Of a DNA stretch of 64,000 bases, positions 29,271 to 37,934 are shown piece after piece. Under the pieces are notes generated by a model. The model was not told the origin of the DNA. It saw nothing but the letters and a program-made list of their open reading frames with translations, and ran no database searches. The DNA lies in assembly GCF_009651005.1 (NCBI RefSeq), contig NZ_WHVW01000010.1, positions 1 to 64,000 on the forward strand, in the 5' to 3' direction. The stretch comes from Sporosarcina obsidiansis (GTDB lineage Bacteria > Bacillota > Bacilli > Bacillales_A > Planococcaceae). Both the position numbers and the translations under genes were made by a program. Position 1 is the first letter of the stretch. Every line of letters starts with the position of its first letter.

Positions 29271-30569
29271 ATGTTGCGAATGGTGGATGTGATTGCGAAG
29301 AAGCGAGACGGAGAAGTTCTTTCGAAAGAAGAGATCGAGTTTTTTGTAAACGGCTATACGGACGGCTCCATCCCTGATTATCAGGCGAGTGCATTTTTGA
29401 TGGCCATTTACTTCCAGAAAATGACGACGGAAGAACAAGGGTATTTAACGATGGCGATGGCCGAGTCGGGTGATCAAATCGATTTATCCGCTATTGACGG
29501 TGTAAAAGTGGATAAACATTCGACAGGTGGCGTAGGGGATACGACGACATTGATCTTAGCTCCGCTGGTCGCTGCGTGTGGCGTGCCTGTTGCCAAAATG
29601 AGTGGTCGGGGACTTGGACACACGGGTGGTACTCTGGATAAACTAGAAGCAATTAAAGGATTCCATGTTGAAATTTCGACAGAGCAGTTCATTCAACAAG
29701 TCAATGATCTAAAGATCGCAGTGATCGGTCAAAGTGGAAATTTAACCCCGGCGGATAAGAAATTGTATGCGCTACGAGATGTCACAGCGACCGTAGACAG
29801 CATTCCGCTTATCGCTAGCTCTATCATGAGTAAAAAGCTAGCTGCGGGTGCAGATGCAATTGTGCTGGACGTCAAGACAGGTGCTGGCGCTTTTATGAAG
29901 ACATTGGAAGACTCTCGGCAACTGGCGGATGCGATGGTGGCGATCGGAAATGAAGTCGGGCGTAACACAAGTGCAGTCATTTCCGATATGAGTCAGCCTT
30001 TAGGTTTTGCAATCGGCAATGCAGTAGAAGTGAAAGAAGCGATTGACACACTGCAAGGAAAAGGGCCAGCCGATTTAACTGAACTTTGCTTAGTACTTGG
30101 CAGCAAAATGATTTTGGCAGCCGGTAGAGCAGAGACAGAATCAGATGCGCGCACTCAACTGCAAAAGGTCATGGATAACGGCGATGCTTTGCGGTTGTTC
30201 GGTGAATTGATTAAAGCCCAAGGTGGAAATCCTGAAGTGATAGACAACACGGATCTTTTACCAAAAGCGCAGTACCAGATCGAAGTACCTGCTAGAAAAA
30301 GTGGGTATATTAGTAAAATCGATGCGGATGAAGTTGGTGTAGCCGCGATGCTGCTAGGAGCCGGTCGTGCTACAAAAGAAGACGTCATCGATCTAGCAGT
30401 GGGCATCATGCTTCGGAAAAAAATCGGCGACTATGTGGAAGTAGGAGAGGCACTAGCCATTCTCCATACGAACCAGCAACAAGCAGACGAATCGATCAAC
30501 CTACTGCAAGAGCATATTCATATATCGATCGAAAAAATAGACGCACCTCCTTTGATTCACTCTCTATAA
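29271..30569 (+). CDS. pdp: Pyrimidine-nucleoside phosphorylase
   Basis: 432 residues, family length. The phosphate-binding [16 protein letters not shown] and [20 protein letters not shown] are diagnostic of PyNP/DeoA. It cleaves uridine or thymidine to base and (deoxy)ribose 1-phosphate, the substrate of the upstream DeoB. The family members begin MxRMVD, consistent with ATG at 29271 after GAGGAGG. It ends at a strong terminator. Confidence 0.95.
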   Translation: MLRMVDVIAKKRDGEVLSKEEIEFFVNGYTDGSIPDYQASAFLMAIYFQKMTTEEQGYLTMAMAESGDQIDLSAIDGVKVDKHSTGGVGDTTTLILAPLVAACGVPVAKMSGRGLGHTGGTLDKLEAIKGFHVEISTEQFIQQVNDLKIAVIGQSGNLTPADKKLYALRDVTATVDSIPLIASSIMSKKLAAGADAIVLDVKTGAGAFMKTLEDSRQLADAMVAIGNEVGRNTSAVISDMSQPLGFAIGNAVEVKEAIDTLQGKGPADLTELCLVLGSKMILAAGRAETESDARTQLQKVMDNGDALRLFGELIKAQGGNPEVIDNTDLLPKAQYQIEVPARKSGYISKIDADEVGVAAMLLGAGRATKEDVIDLAVGIMLRKKIGDYVEVGEALAILHTNQQQADESINLLQEHIHISIEKIDAPPLIHSL

Positions 30570-30587
30570 AAAACATTAGCCATGTGC

Positions 30588-30634
30588 TTGAGACATACCG
30601 CGAAAAACGGAATCTCAACCACATGGCTTTTTTA
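30588..30634 (+). terminator. Terminator of the deoB-pdp operon
   Basis: Stem AGCCATGTG.TTGAGA with TCTCAA.CACATGGCT, followed by TTTTT. Confidence 0.85.
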
Positions 30635-30779
30635 TTGTTTATGTGTAAAAAAGATTTTCGTTGACCATACTTCTAACTAGCTTGAATGAAGCTTACTGAA
30701 TAAATTATCGGTAAAGGGACAGTTATCCATGTCGTAAGATAAGAAGTTTTCGCGATAGCTGACTAGTTTTGTCAATACG

Positions 30780-30806
30780 AAAGGATTTTGGTGCTAGTTG
30801 TGTAAT
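30780..30806 (+). promoter_or_regulatory. Sigma-H promoter of spoIIA operon
   Basis: AAAGGATTT (30780-30788), an 11-nt spacer and GTGTAAT (30800-30806) fit the sigma-H consensus RNAGGAWWW-N11-RNNGAAT with one mismatch. A possible Spo0A box TGTCGTAA (30730-30737, one mismatch to TGTCGAA) is upstream. Both fit the known Spo0A~P/sigma-H control of spoIIA. Confidence 0.7.
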
Positions 30807-30835
30807 GATACCTTCATGAGGGAGGCGTTTAACAT

Positions 30836-31189
30836 ATGGCAACTATTACTCAATTGGAAAATGGCATTGTCTTAATCACATTAGCAGGTGAGCTGGATAA
30901 CCATGAAGCCAATCAAATTAGAGCAGAAGTATCGACAGCCATCTTTACTGGAAAAACTCGTGCGATTATTTGGGATTTATATCGATTGGCTTTTATGGAT
31001 AGCGCGGGTATTGGATTAATTTTAGGAAGAATGCGTGACTTGGCGCCCGTTAATGGGGAGACATTGATCTTGAATCCTTCCCCCACTATGGAGAAAATTT
31101 TTCAGTTTTCTGGTCTCGGGGATGCAATCAGGAAATGTACAGTCGAGGAAGCAATCGACGAAATCGGAGGGGTTGTACATGAAAAATGA
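30836..31189 (+). CDS. spoIIAA: Anti-sigma-F factor antagonist
   Basis: 117 residues, a STAS domain. The phosphoserine site is in FMDSAGIGLILGRM (Ser of DSAGIG). When dephosphorylated by SpoIIE it frees SigF from SpoIIAB. ATG follows GGGAGG. Overlaps spoIIAB by 11 nt. Confidence 0.97.
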   Translation: MATITQLENGIVLITLAGELDNHEANQIRAEVSTAIFTGKTRAIIWDLYRLAFMDSAGIGLILGRMRDLAPVNGETLILNPSPTMEKIFQFSGLGDAIRKCTVEEAIDEIGGVVHEK

Positions 31190-31625
31190 GTTGACATTAT
31201 CATTTCTAGCGATAGAGGAGAATGAAGCACTTGCAAGAATGGCGATGACATGCTTCATCACGCCGCTAGATCCAACGTTAGAAGAAATTTCTGAATTCAA
31301 AACGATTGTTTCGGAAGCAGTTACTAATGCAATTATTCATGGATATGAATGCGATGGAAAAAGTTTGGTGACGATTCACGCAACGATTGAGGACCGCGTA
31401 GTCAAAATGACAGTGACAGATGAAGGTATGGGGATTTTCGACGTGGAGCAGGCAATGGAGCCCATGTTTACGACGAAGCCGCAGATGGAACGATCTGGAA
31501 TGGGCTTCACCATAATGGAGAGTTTCTCTGATGGTATACGTGTAGATTCTACCCTTGGAAATGGGACAATCGTGACATTTGAAAAAAGCTTTTCTCCTGT
31601 CACAGAAGTAAGTAGAATGAGGTGA
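31179..31625 (+). CDS. spoIIAB: Anti-sigma-F factor / kinase
   Basis: 148 residues, a GHKL serine kinase. N-box EAVTNAIIHGY, G1 TDEGMGIFD and G2 MERSGMGFTIM are intact. It binds SigF or phosphorylates SpoIIAA. ATG at 31179 follows CGGAGGGG inside spoIIAA. Longer frames upstream lack such a site. Confidence 0.97.
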   Translation: MKNELTLSFLAIEENEALARMAMTCFITPLDPTLEEISEFKTIVSEAVTNAIIHGYECDGKSLVTIHATIEDRVVKMTVTDEGMGIFDVEQAMEPMFTTKPQMERSGMGFTIMESFSDGIRVDSTLGNGTIVTFEKSFSPVTEVSRMR

Positions 31626-31628
31626 CTT

Positions 31629-32417
31629 ATGGAAGCATCTGTTGAGAAGCAACACGCTCTACTGTCCCAAGAGAAAATGAGAGAACTCATCGAAGAATCA
31701 CAAGCTGGTGACAAAGAAGCTAGGAGAATGATGGTAGAAGGCAACACGAGATTAGTGTGGTCCATCGTTCAGCGATTTGCTTCGCGTGGCGCGGATTTAG
31801 AAGATTTATTTCAAATTGGCTGTATTGGGCTAATGAAATCGATAGATAAGTTCGATCTTTCGTATGAGGTGAAATTTTCAACGTATGCAGTGCCGATGAT
31901 CGTCGGAGAGATCCAGCGCTATTTGCGTGATGATGGCATGGTGAAAGTAGGTCGGACCATTCGAGAACTTAGTTATAAAATTCGACATGCGACGGATGAT
32001 TTTATTAAGAAAAATGGACGATCTCCTTCCATTTCGGAGGTTGCAGAGGTGCTGGACGTAACAGTGGAGGATATTATCTTAGCTTCCGACGCCTTACGTG
32101 ACCCTGCATCCTTACATGAACAGCTTTATGAAAGTGATGGGGATAGTCTGACGTTAATGGATCAGTTGCGAGATGATCGTTCAGAGCGTGTTTTTGATCA
32201 CATTCCATTGCGAGACATCATCACTCGTTTAAATAAACGGGATCAAACCATTATTTATATGCGTTATTACTTAGATTACACCCAAAGTGACATTGCCGAA
32301 CGGATCGGCATATCACAAGTTCAAGTTTCCAGATTGGAAAAGAAGATATTAGCTCAAATGAAAACTTGGATGGGGGCCAACGCGGAAGAAACACTCGAGA
32401 AGGTGAGGAGAAAATAA
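31629..32417 (+). CDS. sigF: RNA polymerase sigma-F factor
   Basis: 262 residues. Region 2 (DLEDLFQIGCIGLMKSIDKF, KFSTYAVPMIVGEIQRYLRD), region 3 (SYKIRHATDDFIKKNGRSPS) and region 4 (LNKRDQTIIYMRYYLDYTQS, GISQVQVSRLEKK) are complete. It is the first forespore-specific sigma factor. It lies directly behind its regulators and 1 nt before spoVAF. Confidence 0.97.
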   Translation: MEASVEKQHALLSQEKMRELIEESQAGDKEARRMMVEGNTRLVWSIVQRFASRGADLEDLFQIGCIGLMKSIDKFDLSYEVKFSTYAVPMIVGEIQRYLRDDGMVKVGRTIRELSYKIRHATDDFIKKNGRSPSISEVAEVLDVTVEDIILASDALRDPASLHEQLYESDGDSLTLMDQLRDDRSERVFDHIPLRDIITRLNKRDQTIIYMRYYLDYTQSDIAERIGISQVQVSRLEKKILAQMKTWMGANAEETLEKVRRK

Positions 32418-32418
32418 G

Positions 32419-33876
32419 TTGACCAAGACTCTATTTACGTCTATTAGAGAAGGGGAAAGGTGGTTCATCAACCAATTTGGCGAAGATGAAACATTCGATG
32501 CGACACGTCGGTTGATCCACCTATGGGATAAAGAAATACTTCTTCTGTATATGAATGGACTAGTAGATGGAGATGTCTTAACAACCTTACTGACAGAAAT
32601 GCAGTATCGGAATGAACTGTTTAAGGATGCTTCCTCGGAAGATACGGATCGGGCAATGGTAAATTATTTTCCTTATCACGCATTAGAAATTGTAGAGAAT
32701 GAAGATCAGCTAGCAAAGGAAATTTTAAGCGGCTTAGCTGTTTTCGTTATGCGGGATGGCTTTACATTTAGCTTGGATGTTAGATCTTATCCAGGGAGGC
32801 AGCCTGAAGAACCTGACACCGAAAAAGTTATTCGGGGTTCAAGAGATGGTTTCACAGAGAATATACTGACCAACACGTCTTTAATTCGGAGAAGATTACG
32901 AGCTACAGAGCTTCGGTTTGAAATGCATGAAACCTCTGTAAAAGGAAAGACAGATATCGCGATAGCTTTCCTAAAAGGGGCGGCAAATGAAGAACATTTG
33001 AATTTTGTTCGAGAACGTTTGGACCAACTAAAAACAGATGGCTTGACGATGACCGACAAATCTCTAGAAGAGTTCCTTTTTAAACAAGGATTTCATCCCA
33101 TGCCATTTGTTCGGTATACAGAACGGGCTGATATTTGTGCGTCTCATTTACTAGAAGGGCATATCGCTATAATTGTCGATACTTCACCCTCCGTTATTCT
33201 GGTGCCCATCACGCTTGTTCATCATTTGCAACACGCTGAAGAGTATAGACAAGCGCCTTTGATCGGTACATTCATTCGAGCTGTACGTTTCATTGGTACA
33301 TTTTTAAGTTTGGTGATGCTGCCATTTTGGTATTTGTTATCGACAGAAAAACAATTTGTACCAGACGCCATTAAGTATATTGGGCCGAATGAATGGGGAG
33401 AAGTACCGTTATTCGTTCAACTCGTAATAGCAGACATAGGGATTGAAGTTTTACGAATGGCGGCCATTCATACGCCTACCCCATTATCCACAGCTATGGG
33501 ACTCGTTGCCGCAATTGTCATTGGTCAAGTTGCTATTGATGTTGGATTATTTTCATCTGAAGTAGTTTTATATGTAGCGGTGAGTGCAATTTTGACTTTT
33601 GCGATTCCGTCGTTTGAATTAAGTATTACGACCAAAGTGTTTCGAATTTTCCTTCTAGTTTCAACTGCTTTATTTGGAGCGCCAGGATTTTTTGTTGCGT
33701 TTGCGATCATGTATTACTACTTATGTTCTTTAAAACCGATGAATGTTCCTTATATGTGGCCGTTCACACCGTTTTTCCCAAAAGCATTGTTACGTGTACT
33801 CATTCGATTCCCTATGACGATTGATGATCCACGGCCGTTTATAACAAAATCTCCAAATCGTGACAGAATGTCGTGA
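32419..33876 (+). CDS. spoVAF: SpoVAF spore membrane protein
   Basis: 485 residues of the GerA-type A subunit family. An N-terminal soluble region (ENILTNTSLIRRRLRATELR, HLLEGHIAIIVDTSPSVIL) is followed by four to five membrane segments from about residue 285. In Bacillus SpoVAF ends the spoVA operon and helps ion release in germination. Here it comes straight after sigF, without the spoVAA-AE genes that normally intervene. The start is TTG after GAGGAG, beyond the sigF stop. Confidence 0.9.
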   Translation: MTKTLFTSIREGERWFINQFGEDETFDATRRLIHLWDKEILLLYMNGLVDGDVLTTLLTEMQYRNELFKDASSEDTDRAMVNYFPYHALEIVENEDQLAKEILSGLAVFVMRDGFTFSLDVRSYPGRQPEEPDTEKVIRGSRDGFTENILTNTSLIRRRLRATELRFEMHETSVKGKTDIAIAFLKGAANEEHLNFVRERLDQLKTDGLTMTDKSLEEFLFKQGFHPMPFVRYTERADICASHLLEGHIAIIVDTSPSVILVPITLVHHLQHAEEYRQAPLIGTFIRAVRFIGTFLSLVMLPFWYLLSTEKQFVPDAIKYIGPNEWGEVPLFVQLVIADIGIEVLRMAAIHTPTPLSTAMGLVAAIVIGQVAIDVGLFSSEVVLYVAVSAILTFAIPSFELSITTKVFRIFLLVSTALFGAPGFFVAFAIMYYYLCSLKPMNVPYMWPFTPFFPKALLRVLIRFPMTIDDPRPFITKSPNRDRMS

Positions 33877-34013
33877 GCTCTGTAGTTCTTGAACGAAGAT
33901 TGCCTCTTTCCGTAATCTTATGATAAAGTTTATCTATATTCAGCGGATGACCTACACTTTTATTAGTGATAGGATGTATAGAATGAAATCTTCTGTTTAG
34001 GAGGAAGCGTTGT

Positions 34014-34061
34014 ATGCATGCTGAACTAGATAAAGCTGCCGGTAGATGTCATGGATTTTGA
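34014..34061 (+). CDS. Possible 15-residue leader peptide before lysA
   Basis: Short frame (ATG to TGA, MHAELDKAAGRCHGF) with a strong ribosome site AGGAGGA (33999-34005) at 8-nt spacing. Its stop lies within GGATTTTG (34053-34060), which can pair with CAAAATCC at 34089-34096. The overlapping TTGAAAAG (34058-34065) can instead pair with CTTTTCAA (34122-34129). It may be a regulatory leader for lysA or a chance frame. Confidence 0.35.
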   Translation: MHAELDKAAGRCHGF

Positions 34062-34153
34062 AAAGAACGAATTATGCAGACTTCTATTCAAAATCCAGAC
34101 ACAATTATACCGAGGCGTAATCTTTTCAAGAGAACGCGGGAGGGGTAAACAAC

Positions 34154-35482
34154 ATGCATCTATATGGAACACAGACAGTGAACGAAAAGGGTCATTTAAC
34201 AATTGGGGGAGTAGATGTTACCGAGCTCGTTTCAGAGTATGGAACGCCAGTAATGGTCTATGACACAGAGTTGTTTAAGGAGCGGGCACAGGGATTTAAG
34301 GATACATTTGAAAGAAAAGGCATAGAAGCACAGGTGGCGTATGCAAGTAAGGCTTTTTCTTCCCTTGCGATTTATCAATTGGCAAAGCAGCAAGGGCTTT
34401 CTCTTGATGTAGTGTCTGGTGGAGAGCTATATACAGCTGTAGCAGCCGAGTTCCCACGTGAACGAATTCATTTTCATGGGAATAATAAAAGTAAAGAAGA
34501 GATTTTGTACGCATTCGAAGAGCGTATTGGCTGTATCGTCATCGATAATTTTTTGGAAATTGACATGATTAAAGAAATTGCTTCCGAGCGTAAACAGAAA
34601 ATGAACGTCTTAATCCGAGTTACACCAGGGGTTGAAGCCCATACACATGATTATATTACTACAGGGCAAGAGGATTCGAAATTTGGTTTTGACTTAAAAA
34701 ATGGACAAACTGATGAAGCATTTTGTGCATTGCATGACCATGAATACATTAATTTTTTAGGTATGCATTGCCATATTGGATCTCAAATTTTTGAGACAGA
34801 TGCATTTCGTTTTGCCGCTGAAGTATTAATGGAAAAAATGGTAGAATGGCGCAAATCCTATCAGTTTATTTGTCCTGTCTTGAATTTGGGAGGCGGTTTT
34901 GGCATTCGTTATACAGAAGAAGACCACCCTCTTGAGCCGTCTGCTTACGTAGAAGAAATGGCTGATGTGGTGAAGTTGATGGCTGAAGAATGTCAATATC
35001 CAATCCCAGAAATTTGGATTGAGCCTGGTCGATCTCTTGTAGGTGACGCGGGTACCACACTTTATTCTGCAGGTAGCACAAAAGAAGTTCCAGGCGTTCG
35101 AACATACGTGGCGGTGGACGGAGGAATGTCCGATAATATTCGTCCTGCGTTATACGATGCACAGTATTCAAGTGCCATCGCAAATCGTATGAATGAACCT
35201 CATGACCACCAGTGGACGATTGCTGGTAAATGCTGTGAGTCAGGTGATAAGCTTATTGAAAAAGCCTTTTTGCCTAAAGTAGAGACAGGTGACCTACTAG
35301 CTGTTTTCTGTACAGGAGCTTATACGTATTCCATGGCAAGCAACTATAATCGTTTGCCAAGACCAGCTGTTGTGTTTGTAGAGAATGGGCAACACCAACT
35401 CGTGGTAAGACGAGAAACATATGAAGATATTATTAAATTAGATCTTCCGTTACAGCAAAAAGAAAGGGAGATTTTTAAATGA
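34154..35482 (+). CDS. lysA: Diaminopimelate decarboxylase
   Basis: 442 residues, fold-type III PLP enzyme. The PLP Lys is in AYASKAFSSLAIYQL, HIGSQIF and the Cys/Tyr active-site block GKCCESGDKL and CTGAYTYSMASNYN are present. It turns meso-diaminopimelate into lysine. ATG at 34154 follows GGGAGGGG. It follows spoVAF as in B. subtilis. No lysine riboswitch was recognised upstream. Confidence 0.96.
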   Translation: MHLYGTQTVNEKGHLTIGGVDVTELVSEYGTPVMVYDTELFKERAQGFKDTFERKGIEAQVAYASKAFSSLAIYQLAKQQGLSLDVVSGGELYTAVAAEFPRERIHFHGNNKSKEEILYAFEERIGCIVIDNFLEIDMIKEIASERKQKMNVLIRVTPGVEAHTHDYITTGQEDSKFGFDLKNGQTDEAFCALHDHEYINFLGMHCHIGSQIFETDAFRFAAEVLMEKMVEWRKSYQFICPVLNLGGGFGIRYTEEDHPLEPSAYVEEMADVVKLMAEECQYPIPEIWIEPGRSLVGDAGTTLYSAGSTKEVPGVRTYVAVDGGMSDNIRPALYDAQYSSAIANRMNEPHDHQWTIAGKCCESGDKLIEKAFLPKVETGDLLAVFCTGAYTYSMASNYNRLPRPAVVFVENGQHQLVVRRETYEDIIKLDLPLQQKEREIFK

Positions 35483-35507
35483 GAAAGAAAAATCTCTTCC
35501 TTTTTTT
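35463..35507 (+). terminator. Hairpin over end of lysA and start of next gene
   Basis: AAAGGGAGATTTTT (35463-35476) pairs with AAAAATCTC..CCTTT (35488-35503), leaving a 2-nt bulge, and seven Ts follow. The hairpin occupies the ribosome site and first codons of the 34-residue gene, so it could both end lysA mRNA and hide that start. Confidence 0.6.
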
Positions 35508-35583
35508 AGCGATTCTTGTCATAGCATTAATTTGGGGTGCCGTCTATTGGTATTTTGTCGTGCCGGTCATCGACCCTCGCTAA
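35479..35583 (+). CDS. 34-residue single-span membrane peptide
   Basis: Frame starting at ATGA, the last four bases of which include the lysA stop, and ending with TAA. It encodes a basic start (MRKKN), one hydrophobic helix with Trp and Tyr at its outer edge (IWGAVYWYFVVPV) and a short polar end (IDPR). The layout is that of a genuine small membrane peptide. The ribosome site GGGAG is inside lysA. I know no family. The hairpin at 35463-35507 overlaps its start. Confidence 0.55.
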   Translation: MRKKNLFLFLAILVIALIWGAVYWYFVVPVIDPR

Positions 35584-35660
35584 CAAGAAAGTGATGAGTT
35601 GAATAAAATGGAATGTTCGTATAAACTGTACAAAGGATTTACGAAAAGAAGGGGTTACTA

Positions 35661-36035
35661 TTGAAGCTTATCCGTTTTAAAAAGGCGCAAGAGAAAATTG
35701 CTATGGGTTTTTTATCTTATATCCCTGGCGAAAAAATGGTGCGTAAACTACAAGAAACTATCCAGCAATATATTCAAGATGAAAATTGGCAACTGTTTCT
35801 TTGTAAAGAGGTTGAGGACTATATTGGGTTGATCGGTGTAGAGGTCAATGAAACCGACCGCATTTATACGATTCAGCATATTTCTGTCAATCCATCGTTT
35901 CGCGGGGAAGGTATTGGCTATGAAATGGTCAAAGAATTAGAATTGATTTATCCAGGCTATCAATGCAAAAGCAACGATTTTACTGAGCAGTTCATAGAGA
36001 AATGTCAACGAAAAGAAGAAGACGCAGATCGTTAA
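35661..36035 (+). CDS. ribT: RibT-like GNAT acetyltransferase
   Basis: 124 residues, same length as B. subtilis RibT. The acetyl-CoA loop is in ISVNPSFRGEGIGYEMV. KKAQEKIAMGFLSYIPGEK at the start matches RibT. Its substrate is unknown in Bacillus as well. In B. subtilis it closes the ribDG-E-AB-H operon. Here those four genes are absent from this position and only ribT remains. TTG start after AAGGGG. Its stop overlaps the stop of the convergent DUF309 gene. Confidence 0.85.
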   Translation: MKLIRFKKAQEKIAMGFLSYIPGEKMVRKLQETIQQYIQDENWQLFLCKEVEDYIGLIGVEVNETDRIYTIQHISVNPSFRGEGIGYEMVKELELIYPGYQCKSNDFTEQFIEKCQRKEEDADR

Positions 36036-36541
36036 TGGCTGCCCTTCTTCTTTTCTTCGCGTTGTAAAAGAATATCGGAACGATCTCGTTGCATATGTTT
36101 ATGAATAACGGATTCGCTATTCTTTGGAAGCAGTGTGATCGATTGCTTGGTTTTACTCGACTCATTCTCTAGTGAAGATGAAATCGGTAGTAAGAAGGAG
36201 GTAAAGCAAGTGTCGGATTGGATGTAATCCAAGCTCTTTTTTACGTGTTCAATGATTTGATCTATATTTACTTCTTCTTTGTAGACGTTATATTGAACGG
36301 GTATCTGTTGAAAACGAAGCAATGCTTTTTTCAACGACCTAGTAGCACCGGTGACATTTCCTCTTCGCCAGTGGTATAATCCTGTTGCCATAAGGATAAA
36401 TCCAGTCAATGGATGTTCTTTTGAAAAATTATTCTGCATTTTCCAATATTCTTCTAGCACCTCGTGGCACTCGAAATAATCTTGATTGTCATTGAAATAA
36501 ACAATAAACTGTAGAAAAAGAGGATGGTAGTAAGGGTGCAT
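36032..36541 (-). CDS. DUF309 protein (YpuF-like)
   Basis: 169 residues. The DUF309 block lies near the N-terminus: FNDNQDYFECHEVLEEYW followed by GFILMATGLYHWRRGN. The C-terminal 60 residues are Ser/Lys-rich and poorly conserved. In B. subtilis ypuF lies between ribT and scpA in the same direction. Here it is on the opposite strand. The function of the family is unknown. Of two ATG codons, 36541 has a sensible 9-nt gap to AAAGGA. Confidence 0.8.
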   Translation of the reverse strand: MHPYYHPLFLQFIVYFNDNQDYFECHEVLEEYWKMQNNFSKEHPLTGFILMATGLYHWRRGNVTGATRSLKKALLRFQQIPVQYNVYKEEVNIDQIIEHVKKSLDYIQSDTCFTSFLLPISSSLENESSKTKQSITLLPKNSESVIHKHMQRDRSDILLQREEKKKGSH

Positions 36542-36577
36542 CTGAATCATTCCTTTCTGTTAAGGTAGGTAGTTAAA

Positions 36578-37312
36578 ATGAGTTATAGTGTCAAATTAGA
36601 AGTTTTTGAAGGGCCATTAGATTTATTATTACATTTGATCAATCGGTTGGAAATCGATATTTACGATATACCTATGGCAGAACTGACCCACCAGTACATA
36701 GAGCATTTATATGCCATGCGCGTACTTCAATTGGATGAGCTAAGTGAATATCTCGTGTTGGCAGCCACTCTTTTAGAGATTAAAAGTAAAATGCTTTTAC
36801 CTGTTAATGAAGATGAAGCATTTGATGAAGAGTTTGATTATGTAGAAGAAGATCCGCGCGAAGAGCTTATTGCCAGATTAATTGAATACCGTAAATATAA
36901 AGAAGCGGCCACTTCGCTTCGTGAATCCGCTGCAGATCGTGAGGATTATTTTACAAAAAAGCCTGAAGATCTCTCAGATTACGGAGAAGTAATGGTTCAA
37001 GAAACCGAAGAGACCTTAAATGTCTTTGACTTAATTGGAGCATTCCAAAAAATGCTTCATCGAAAAAAACTTCGATTACCTCTAACAGCGAGTATAACAA
37101 AAACTGAGCAGTCTGTCGGTGATAAGATGTCTGTTATTATGAGTAAGTTGGAAACTTGCGGCGGGGAATGTGAATTTCATGCTCTTTTTGAGACAAGTAG
37201 CACAGCAGAGTTAGTTCTGACATTTTTATCGCTTCTTGAACTAATGAAGTTACAAGAAGTTACGGTCCGCCAAAGTAATAATTTTGATGAGTTAATAATC
37301 TCACTGATTTGA
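36578..37312 (+). CDS. scpA: Segregation and condensation protein A
   Basis: 244 residues. The kleisin N-terminus is VFEGPLDLLLHLINRLEIDI and YLVLAATLLEIKSKMLLP, with the winged-helix end from about residue 175. With ScpB and Smc it forms the condensin complex. ATG after AAGGTAGG. scpB follows after 13 nt. Confidence 0.95.
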   Translation: MSYSVKLEVFEGPLDLLLHLINRLEIDIYDIPMAELTHQYIEHLYAMRVLQLDELSEYLVLAATLLEIKSKMLLPVNEDEAFDEEFDYVEEDPREELIARLIEYRKYKEAATSLRESAADREDYFTKKPEDLSDYGEVMVQETEETLNVFDLIGAFQKMLHRKKLRLPLTASITKTEQSVGDKMSVIMSKLETCGGECEFHALFETSSTAELVLTFLSLLELMKLQEVTVRQSNNFDELIISLI

Positions 37313-37325
37313 GGAGATGAGTTAA

Positions 37326-37934
37326 ATGGAAATAGAATCACAACTCCTAGGTATGGCGGAGAGTTTTTTGTTTGTGGCAGGGGAGGAAGGTTTAACCCTT
37401 GCACAATTAGCTGCGTTGCTTGATCGCAATGAAGACCAAGCAAATGAAATCATGACTGCGCTACAGGATGGCTACGATAATAATTTAAAGAGAGGCATTA
37501 CATTAAAAAGATATGGAGGAAGCTTCCGGTTAGTCACAAAAAGTGAATTAGCAGAGGAAATAAAAAAAATGCTTGAAAATCCTAAGCCATCTACATTTAC
37601 TCAGGCGGCATTAGAGGTACTCGCGATTATCGCATACAAACAGCCGGTTACGCGAGTGGAAATCGACGACTTGCGTGGTGTGAAATCCGAACGAGCCTTG
37701 CATTCGTTGACTGGTAAAGGATTTGTGGAGGAAGTTGGACGTATGGATGGACCAGGTAGGCCCATATTATATGGGACAACCGATTTCTTCCTTGATCGTT
37801 TTGGCCTTGCTTCATTGAAAGAATTACCTCCACTTTCCTTGGAAGAAGAACAAGATACAGAGGACCCAGATTTGTTTATGACGAAATTCCAAGAAGCATT
37901 CTCAATACAAGGGGAAGGAGGAAATGATGTTTGA
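37326..37934 (+). CDS. scpB: Segregation and condensation protein B
   Basis: 202 residues with two winged-helix domains. EVLAIIAYKQPVTRVEIDDL, LRGVKSERALHSL and YGTTDFFLDRFGL are diagnostic. It binds ScpA and Smc. It overlaps the next gene by 4 nt. Confidence 0.95.
   Translation: MEIESQLLGMAESFLFVAGEEGLTLAQLAALLDRNEDQANEIMTALQDGYDNNLKRGITLKRYGGSFRLVTKSELAEEIKKMLENPKPSTFTQAALEVLAIIAYKQPVTRVEIDDLRGVKSERALHSLTGKGFVEEVGRMDGPGRPILYGTTDFFLDRFGLASLKELPPLSLEEEQDTEDPDLFMTKFQEAFSIQGEGGNDV

Noticed and set aside
33877-34153. Lysine riboswitch before lysA
   Set aside because: No L-box core was recognised. Only the short frame and inverted repeats are present.
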